The notes beneath the pieces are model-generated. The model ran no database searches and had not been told where the DNA came from. It saw only the letters and a list, made by a program, of their open reading frames with translations. A DNA stretch of 19,961 nt from JAGXOF01 sp046545575. Its GTDB lineage: Bacteria > Chloroflexota > Dehalococcoidia > SZUA-161 > SpSt-899. This document shows positions 15,317 to 19,961 of the stretch, one piece after another (the stretch's first letter is position 1; each line of letters starts with the position of its first letter). A program made the position numbers and the translations under genes. Location: the NCBI GenBank assembly GCA_046545575.1, contig JBKGZM010000034.1, forward strand, positions 1 through 19,961. Direction: 5' to 3'.

Positions 15317-15537
15317 GAAAGGTAAAACCTATCTGGTACGTTCCTACAATCTTGCTTTTCTTGCTTGGTATTGCTGCCCTGGTGCCGGTCAGTTATTTCC
15401 CATCTCCTTTCTTTGATGGGTACCATACTTTGCTGCCGTTAGCTCCTGTCCTTACAATGATTTTGTGGATACTGGGTTGTGTTGTCTATCTTATAGGGCG
15501 GCGAACGACGCAAGGCCCGATCAAAAGGCCAAAGTAG
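15313..15537 (+). CDS. Small two-helix membrane protein coupled to the CetZ-like GTPase
   Basis: A 74-residue protein of no family I recognise. It has two hydrophobic helices (about 8-26 and 41-62), a short loop with several prolines and aromatics (SYFPSPFFDGYH), and basic ends (MRKVK and GRRTT...KRPK), so both ends should face the cytoplasm. The start is GTG 15313: it overlaps the CetZ-like stop in GTGA and AGGAGG (15303-15308) lies 4 nt upstream, the pattern of translational coupling. Since the GTPase has no FtsA-type tail or membrane helix, this protein is a plausible anchor or regulator for it; that is inference. Confidence 0.72.
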   Translation: MRKVKPIWYVPTILLFLLGIAALVPVSYFPSPFFDGYHTLLPLAPVLTMILWILGCVVYLIGRRTTQGPIKRPK

Positions 15538-15633
15538 TAGGGGCAGGACAACTCGATATAGATATCAGGTAAGAGAGTTTAAGCCTCTCTACGTGGGGCA
15601 TATTTGCAGGAGCACTTCAAAAGCATTTCCATG

Positions 15634-15655
15634 ATATCTGCTTAGAGGCAGATAT
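15634..15655 (+). other. Stem-loop downstream of the CetZ-like operon
   Basis: Perfect 8-bp stem ATATCTGC (15634-15641) and GCAGATAT (15648-15655) with a 6-nt loop, followed by TTTG. The stem is AT-rich and the T-run short, so it is at best a weak terminator. A second small hairpin, AGAGAG/CTCTCT, sits at 15572-15590. Confidence 0.35.
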
Positions 15656-15705
15656 TTGTAGATTGGGTTACTAGGAGGATGAAGATGGGGTGGGTTGGCG
15701 CTACC

Positions 15706-15909
15706 TCACCCCCCTCTTGGCAGCTCGTTAGAGCTTGTCTCCATTCTTTCTGATTCATCCATACATCCTTCCCACACGCTGAGGACAGCGCCTCTTGTTC
15801 CGATGCCCCTTTGTACGCGATTTGTCAGGAATCCCAGCCATTCCATTTTGCTCTCCTCCATACTCTCTCTCCATCCCTCATTAACCTCGACCTCCATCCA
15901 TACTTTCAT
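15706..15909 (-). CDS. Possible small protein downstream of ftsZ
   Basis: A 67-codon frame with ATG 15909 and AGGAGG only 5 nt upstream, a clean ribosome site. The product begins MKVWMEVEVNEGW, is rich in Glu and Met in its first half, has no membrane helix, and matches no family I know. It lies 128 bp after the ftsZ stop on the same strand; a TATAAT at 15980-15975 without a clear -35 could serve it. The ribosome site is the main support, and the frame may be chance. Confidence 0.4.
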   Translation of the reverse strand: MKVWMEVEVNEGWRESMEESKMEWLGFLTNRVQRGIGTRGAVLSVWEGCMDESERMETSSNELPRGG

Positions 15910-16037
15910 GTCGGCCTCCTGGTCGTGTCATTTAAGATTGTGGTGCTTGCCAACGATGTACCTTCCCTCTCCCCATTATAGGGGCATCAAATTCATCCTC
16001 CATCTCCATGAGAAGAGCGTAACAATCGTCAACTCAT

Positions 16038-17144
16038 CTAGAGAGCGGGAAATTGGTCACGTAAGCTGTGCAATTTGTTGTTTTGGGTAGTAGCTTGTTT
16101 TCTTTGAGACGAAATCGAGCGCCGGAGAAATGATGGAATGTCGAGATCGTTCTCATCTTGCCCGTAGGTTTGTTCCTCATCGCTTAGCATATTGGTTTTA
16201 TCAGTGAAACCGGTCGCGACAAGGGTCATTTGGACATCCTTATCCATGTCCGGGTCAAAGACCACCCCGAAGATTATGTTAGCGTCAGGATCAGCCTTTT
16301 GACTGATGACCGAGGCAGCTTCTTTCACCTCATGCAGTGTCAAATTATCGCCGCCTACCAGATTGAAGAGAATACCTTTTGCTCCGTCAATGGAAACCTC
16401 AAGTAATGGACTGGCGAGTGCCCTCTCAGCAGCTTCAGATGCTCTATTCTGGCCACTTCCCCACCCGATGGACATCCATGCGGGGCCGGCTTCTTTCATG
16501 ATGCTTTTTACATCGGCGAAGTCGACATTGATCATACCTGGAGTGGTGATTAATCCGGCGATTCCCTGCACGCCATACTGCAGAACAGCATCAGCCGTTT
16601 TGAAGGCATCCTGCGCTAGGGTCTTTTCCCCGCTGATGGAGAAGAGCCGGTCATTGGGGATAACAACCAGTGTATCCACCTTGCTCATAAGTCGGGCAAT
16701 ACCCGTGTTGGCTTCCTCCATGCGTTTGGCTCCCTCGAAGCCAAACGGCTTTGTCACAACGGCTATTGTGAGAGCTCCAGCCTCCTTTGCCAGTTCAGCA
16801 ACTATCGGAGCTGCTCCTGTGCCAGTGCCGCCGCCCATGCCACCAGTGATGAAGACCATGTCGGTTCCTTCAACAAAAGTGCCTAGTTTCTCTCTGGTTT
16901 CCTCAGCTGCTTGTCGTCCGATATCGGGATCACCGCCTACTCCGAGGCCCTTGGTAAGTTCCTCTCCTAAACGGACTTTAACAGGGGCTTCCAGCAGGTC
17001 CAAAGACTGAGCATCTGTGTTTGCAGCTACGAAGTCCACCCCCGGAATACCGTCAGCAATCATGCGAGCAACTGCATTACAGCCACCTCCTCCCAAACCT
17101 ATGACTGTGATCTTTGCTGGGTTGGGAGCATAGTTGGTTCTCAT
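16038..17144 (-). CDS. ftsZ: Cell division protein FtsZ
   Basis: Tubulin-like GTPase that forms the division ring. The 368-residue product has the full FtsZ set: GLGGGGCNAVARM (16-28), NTDAQSL, GGMGGGTGTGAAP (101-113), MINVDFADVKSIM with the catalytic T7 Asp residues, and the C-terminal DIPSFLRR (335-342), the peptide that binds FtsA. Unusually, about 26 basic and polar residues follow that peptide. AAAGGAGG in the 11-bp gap after ftsA gives a strong ribosome site, so it is co-transcribed with ftsA. It is the last gene of the cluster mraZ-rsmH-ftsA-ftsZ. Confidence 0.97.
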   Translation of the reverse strand: MRTNYAPNPAKITVIGLGGGGCNAVARMIADGIPGVDFVAANTDAQSLDLLEAPVKVRLGEELTKGLGVGGDPDIGRQAAEETREKLGTFVEGTDMVFITGGMGGGTGTGAAPIVAELAKEAGALTIAVVTKPFGFEGAKRMEEANTGIARLMSKVDTLVVIPNDRLFSISGEKTLAQDAFKTADAVLQYGVQGIAGLITTPGMINVDFADVKSIMKEAGPAWMSIGWGSGQNRASEAAERALASPLLEVSIDGAKGILFNLVGGDNLTLHEVKEAASVISQKADPDANIIFGVVFDPDMDKDVQMTLVATGFTDKTNMLSDEEQTYGQDENDLDIPSFLRRSISSQRKQATTQNNKLHSLRDQFPAL

Positions 17145-17155
17145 TTTTTCCTCCT

Positions 17156-18385
17156 TTAGCGAAATAGCTTTTTGAATCTGAACCAGAAACCTTTTAGAGC
17201 CTTCCCGAAGCCGGAAAAGACTCCTTTCTTTGGCATGCCTTCACCTTCTTTGTGGTGTTCTGCCCAAAGCAGAAGACCTAATGCGGTAGCATAGGCAGGG
17301 TTGGTGAGCATGTCATCGCCGATCCCAAAACATTTTCTGGGTTGACCTACCCGTGCTGAAAGCTTGAATATATCCCTGCCCAGAGCATCTATGCCCAGCA
17401 GATTGGATGAGCCACCGGTAAGCACGAATCCCGCGGGAACTATCGACTTGTAGTTGAACCTGGGGAGTTCGAGTAGGACCAGTCGCAGGGTCTCTTCCAC
17501 CCTTGCTCTGATGATTTCAACCAAGTCTTTGAAGAGGATGTTTTGCCCTGGGGCGACGTTTATTTCCTCTTCAGCCCTTTCCATGTCGGAGTCATCCATT
17601 ATTACACGACCATATTTCTTCTTCACCTCCTCTGCCACTTCGAACGGGATGCCCAGTCCGATGGCGATGTCCCGTGTAATTTGATATCCGGCGACTGGGA
17701 TAGCTGCACTATGTATTATGCTTCCCTCTCGAAATACCGTGATGTCTGTGGTACCAGCGCCAATATCGGCCAGGACTACTCCAGCCTCCCTCTCATCGGG
17801 GGTCAATACGGCTTCACTACTGGCGAAAGGCTCAAGGATGATGTCAGCAACTTTGGTACCAGCGCCTTCAACACACTTCAGCAGGTTCTGCACCGAGGCT
17901 ACCGCTGCGGTAACGATATGGGTATCAACGTCAACCTTCATGCCATGCATGCCTGTTGGGGTTTTAATCTTGGTTTGCCCGTCCAACGCATACCGCTGCG
18001 GGATTGTGTGAAGGATCTGGCTATCCGGTGGAACCTCAATGCTGCCAGCTGATTCCATAGCCCGTTCGAGGTCACTGGGAGTGACCAGCCGGTCACTCCG
18101 TGTTGTGGATACGGTGCCTTTTGTATTGAATGAATGTACATGTCTGCCAGTGATCCCTACCACAACTGAACGTACTGGCAGCCCACTGCTGTGTTCTGCT
18201 GCTTTAACTGATTGCCGTATTGCCTCTTTAGCCTCATCAATATTTACTACTAACCCCTTATGCATCCCGTTACTGGGGTTCTGCCCGAAGCCGCGGATCT
18301 GGACCGTTCCATCGTCCATGTTTCCCATCACACAGCATACTTTTGAGGTACCTACATCTATAGCGACAACAGGGTCTTTGCTCAT
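17156..18385 (-). CDS. ftsA: Cell division protein FtsA
   Basis: Actin-like ATPase that ties FtsZ filaments to the membrane. The 409-residue product has the actin-fold phosphate loop VAIDVGTSKVCCVMG near the N-terminus, the SHS2 region with VVVGITGRHVHSFN, phosphate-2 DIGAGTTDITVF, and the adenosine motif GFVLTGGSSNLLG. The C-terminus ends in a basic, aromatic amphipathic stretch (GKALKGFWFRFKKLFR) after a linker, the usual membrane-targeting helix. GGAGG 6 nt upstream of ATG supports the start. It follows rsmH after 16 bp with no wall genes between, whereas most bacteria have about ten there. Confidence 0.96.
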   Translation of the reverse strand: MSKDPVVAIDVGTSKVCCVMGNMDDGTVQIRGFGQNPSNGMHKGLVVNIDEAKEAIRQSVKAAEHSSGLPVRSVVVGITGRHVHSFNTKGTVSTTRSDRLVTPSDLERAMESAGSIEVPPDSQILHTIPQRYALDGQTKIKTPTGMHGMKVDVDTHIVTAAVASVQNLLKCVEGAGTKVADIILEPFASSEAVLTPDEREAGVVLADIGAGTTDITVFREGSIIHSAAIPVAGYQITRDIAIGLGIPFEVAEEVKKKYGRVIMDDSDMERAEEEINVAPGQNILFKDLVEIIRARVEETLRLVLLELPRFNYKSIVPAGFVLTGGSSNLLGIDALGRDIFKLSARVGQPRKCFGIGDDMLTNPAYATALGLLLWAEHHKEGEGMPKKGVFSGFGKALKGFWFRFKKLFR

Positions 18386-18401
18386 ATGACACCTCCATTT
18401 A

Positions 18402-19397
18402 TTAGTTCGATGCGTGCCCAGATTTGTTTACACTGATTTTCACCCCCTCTTGGTTTTTATTTGTTTGACTGATTCGCTCTGCAACTCTCATTCTGGCACT
18501 CCGGCTCCTTGGATTCATCCGAATCTCCTCATCAGCAGGTTTAAAAACACCTTTCCCTATCAATCTCAGACTGGCAGTATGACCACAGGTGCATACCGGG
18601 GCCCCGGGCGGGCAGATGCAATCCTTTGATTCTCGTTTCATGAACTCTTTTACCGGTCGATCTTCGAGAGAGTGAAAGCTGATTACTACCAGTCTCCCGC
18701 CGTTGCCAAGCATCTCAATCGCCTGACCTAGTGCAACCATCAGATTCTCTATCTCTCTGTTTACTGCTATGCGCAATGCTTGAAAGGTCTTGGTTGCGGG
18801 GTGTATCCTTCGTTTCTCCCTTTTCACTTTTACGGCTCTGGAGATCACCCCGGCAAGCTCTGACGTTGTTCTGATGGGCCTGTTCTGTACAACTTGCTTT
18901 GCTATTCTGCGACTCATGTGGTCCTCTCCATAATCCCAAATGAGCCTTGCTAACTCCTCTTCCGAGAATTTATTAATGATTTCATCAGCCGTGAGTTCCT
19001 GGGTAGGACTGAAGCGCATGTCTAGGGGGGCATCCGATTGAAAACTGAATCCGCGGCTATCATCGGCGATCTGCAAGGATGACATCCCCAGATCAAACAG
19101 GATACCGTGGACCGGATAGAAGTTGTGACTGTGGCAGACCTCCTTCAGATTTTTGAAGTTTTCATTTACCAAAAGGAACGATCCGTCGTACCATTTCAGG
19201 GTCGACTGAGCAGCTTTGATTGCCTGTGGGTCGATATCGATTCCAAGGAGTTGTCCTCCGGGGCAGCTCCTTTTGAGAATACCACTCGCATGTCCTCCTT
19301 GACCGACCGTGCAATCCACGTATCGGCCTCCAGGCTGAACTCTCAATGCCTCGAGGACCTCTTTCAGCATAACGGGCTTGTGAGTTTGCTCAATCAA
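18402..19397 (-). CDS. rsmH: 16S rRNA m4C1402 methyltransferase RsmH (MraW)
   Basis: SAM-dependent methyltransferase acting on N4 of C1402 in 16S rRNA. Key motifs are HKPVMLKEVLEAL at the start, VDCTVGQGGHASGIL for SAM binding, GILFDLGMSSLQI, MRFSPTQELTADEIIN, RRIHPATKTFQALRIAVN and VISFHSLEDRPVKEF. I place the start at TTG 19397, giving 331 residues: the codon overlaps the mraZ stop as TTGA and AAAGGA lies 10 nt upstream. An ATG at 19478 in the same frame would add 27 residues wholly inside mraZ with no family similarity; ATG 19370 would cut the conserved HKPV. It is second in the division cluster. Confidence 0.95.
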   Translation of the reverse strand: MIEQTHKPVMLKEVLEALRVQPGGRYVDCTVGQGGHASGILKRSCPGGQLLGIDIDPQAIKAAQSTLKWYDGSFLLVNENFKNLKEVCHSHNFYPVHGILFDLGMSSLQIADDSRGFSFQSDAPLDMRFSPTQELTADEIINKFSEEELARLIWDYGEDHMSRRIAKQVVQNRPIRTTSELAGVISRAVKVKREKRRIHPATKTFQALRIAVNREIENLMVALGQAIEMLGNGGRLVVISFHSLEDRPVKEFMKRESKDCICPPGAPVCTCGHTASLRLIGKGVFKPADEEIRMNPRSRSARMRVAERISQTNKNQEGVKISVNKSGHASN

Positions 19398-19822
19398 CGC
19401 AGATCCGTCCTTTCTGCGAGTTCCCAGGCAATTTCCCCCATTAGTGCCTGTTCCTTTTCCCAGAGGTCTTTGCCCCATATTTCCAGGTACTTATTGTTAC
19501 CGGTTATAATGGAGGTGTCTTTTATCTGAGCGTATTGTCGGAGAGGAGGTGGTAATAGTATACGGCCCTGTGCATCCAGCTCATCCCTGAAGGCGCTGGA
19601 AAAGATGAATCGAATCAGTCTCCTGTTCTTTTCTTGAGTGATGGAAGGGATTTCAGCGAAATCCTTGCATACGTTGTTCCATTCGTGTACAGGGTAGGCT
19701 ACTATACACGTATCGAAGCCACGCGTAAGGACTATCCCGTCCAGAAACTCCTGACGGAGCTTAGCCGGGATAGCCAATCGGCCTTTCTGATCTAGCCGGC
19801 ATTCGTACTCACCAAGTAGCAT
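19394..19822 (-). CDS. mraZ: Transcriptional regulator MraZ
   Basis: DNA-binding regulator of the division cluster, forming rings from AbrB-like repeats. The 142-residue product has both DXXXR repeats: LDQKGRLAIPAKLR near the N-terminus and LDAQGRILLPPPLR in the second half. Length is typical. ATG 19822 has AGGGAG a few nt upstream. It leads mraZ-rsmH-ftsA-ftsZ and its own predicted binding boxes lie just upstream, so the cluster is probably autoregulated. Confidence 0.95.
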   Translation of the reverse strand: MLLGEYECRLDQKGRLAIPAKLRQEFLDGIVLTRGFDTCIVAYPVHEWNNVCKDFAEIPSITQEKNRRLIRFIFSSAFRDELDAQGRILLPPPLRQYAQIKDTSIITGNNKYLEIWGKDLWEKEQALMGEIAWELAERTDLR

Positions 19823-19843
19823 AGAACTCCCTACTACTTTTAC

Positions 19844-19886
19844 CCACTATAGCACACAACTTACCACAAATCCCCACACTTGTCAA
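19844..19886 (-). promoter_or_regulatory. MraZ box array and promoter of the division cluster
   Basis: On the minus strand GTGG-type motifs recur at exactly 10-bp spacing: GTGG at 19877-19874, GTGG at 19867-19864, GTGT at 19857-19854 and GTGG at 19847-19844, with a degenerate GTAG at 19837-19834. This matches the tandem, helically phased repeats known to bind MraZ. A perfect -35 TTGACA (19886-19881) precedes them, though its 17-bp -10 is poor (TAAGTT). An extended -10 TGCTATAGT (19854-19846) is an alternative. Either way the boxes overlap the promoter. Confidence 0.75.
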
Positions 19887-19898
19887 GAGGGTATGTTA

Positions 19899-19943
19899 TT
19901 TAAAACTGAAAAGTGAACCGTTTAAACTCCAAAAGTGAACTGG
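19899..19943. mobile_element. Possible insertion-sequence end (tandem direct repeats)
   Basis: Two adjacent imperfect direct repeats of about 22 bp, each starting TTTAAA and ending in AAAAGTGAAC (19899-19920 and 19921-19943). Repeated AAAAGTGAAC-type motifs at element ends are, from memory, seen in some IS21-family elements. The window stops before any transposase, so this is only a suggestion. Confidence 0.35.
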
Positions 19944-19961
19944 TAATAACAGTAATGTTGT

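Noticed and set aside
19398..19478. Upstream ATG start for rsmH
   Set aside because: The added residues lie in mraZ, show no RsmH similarity, and the TTG at the mraZ stop has a better-placed ribosome site.
1..19961. CRISPR array, rRNA or prophage genes
   Set aside because: No regularly spaced repeats, rRNA-like sequence or phage structural genes were seen.

Overview
The window looks like a chromosomal segment of a bacterium of the Chloroflexota, most likely Dehalococcoidia or a close relative. This rests on the division locus at 16038-19822 (minus strand), which runs mraZ-rsmH-ftsA-ftsZ with none of the peptidoglycan genes (ftsL, ftsI, murE/F/D/G/C, mraY, ftsW, ftsQ) that normally lie between rsmH and ftsA. 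That fits the wall-less lifestyle known for cultured Dehalococcoidia. The lineage call is an inference from gene order and family resemblance, not from a search.

Layout. 175-1389 (+): MFS transporter. 1400-3442 (-): MoxR AAA+ ATPase and CoxE-like VWA protein in a tight operon, with a promoter and a leader hairpin. 3620-6245 (+): an accessory islet with a HEPN-domain protein, then a toxin-antitoxin pair (MqsR-like toxin; antitoxin fusing a YgiT-type zinc finger, an XRE helix-turn-helix and a Panacea domain), each unit with a recognisable promoter. 6299-10431 (-): hisZ-hisG-hisD, where hisG encodes a tandem double-domain protein and a palindromic dispersed repeat separates hisG from hisD. 10502-11656 (-): GT39-type membrane glycosyltransferase. 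11741-12343 (+): hisB, converging on and overlapping purS. 12333-13539 (-): purC-purS. 13540-14242: about 700 bp without a convincing gene, holding a long imperfect inverted repeat. 14243-15537 (+): a CetZ-like tubulin-family GTPase translationally coupled to a 74-residue membrane protein. 15706-15909 (-): a possible small gene. 16038-19822 (-): the reduced division cluster behind an array of 10-bp-spaced MraZ boxes. 19899-19943: two direct repeats that may be the end of an insertion sequence.

How it fits together. Two tubulin-superfamily proteins sit back to back on opposite strands: canonical FtsZ with FtsA under MraZ control, and a CetZ-like protein with its own putative membrane partner. 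CetZ proteins are best known from haloarchaea, where they control cell shape, so a CetZ-like protein beside the division genes of a probably wall-less bacterium is the most interesting system here. The second is the HisG tandem: the first half keeps the N-terminal LPKG motif and has lost the PRPP loop, while the second half keeps the PRPP loop and has lost LPKG, which suggests a fused pseudo-heterodimer working with HisZ. The third is the TA module with its composite antitoxin next to a HEPN protein.
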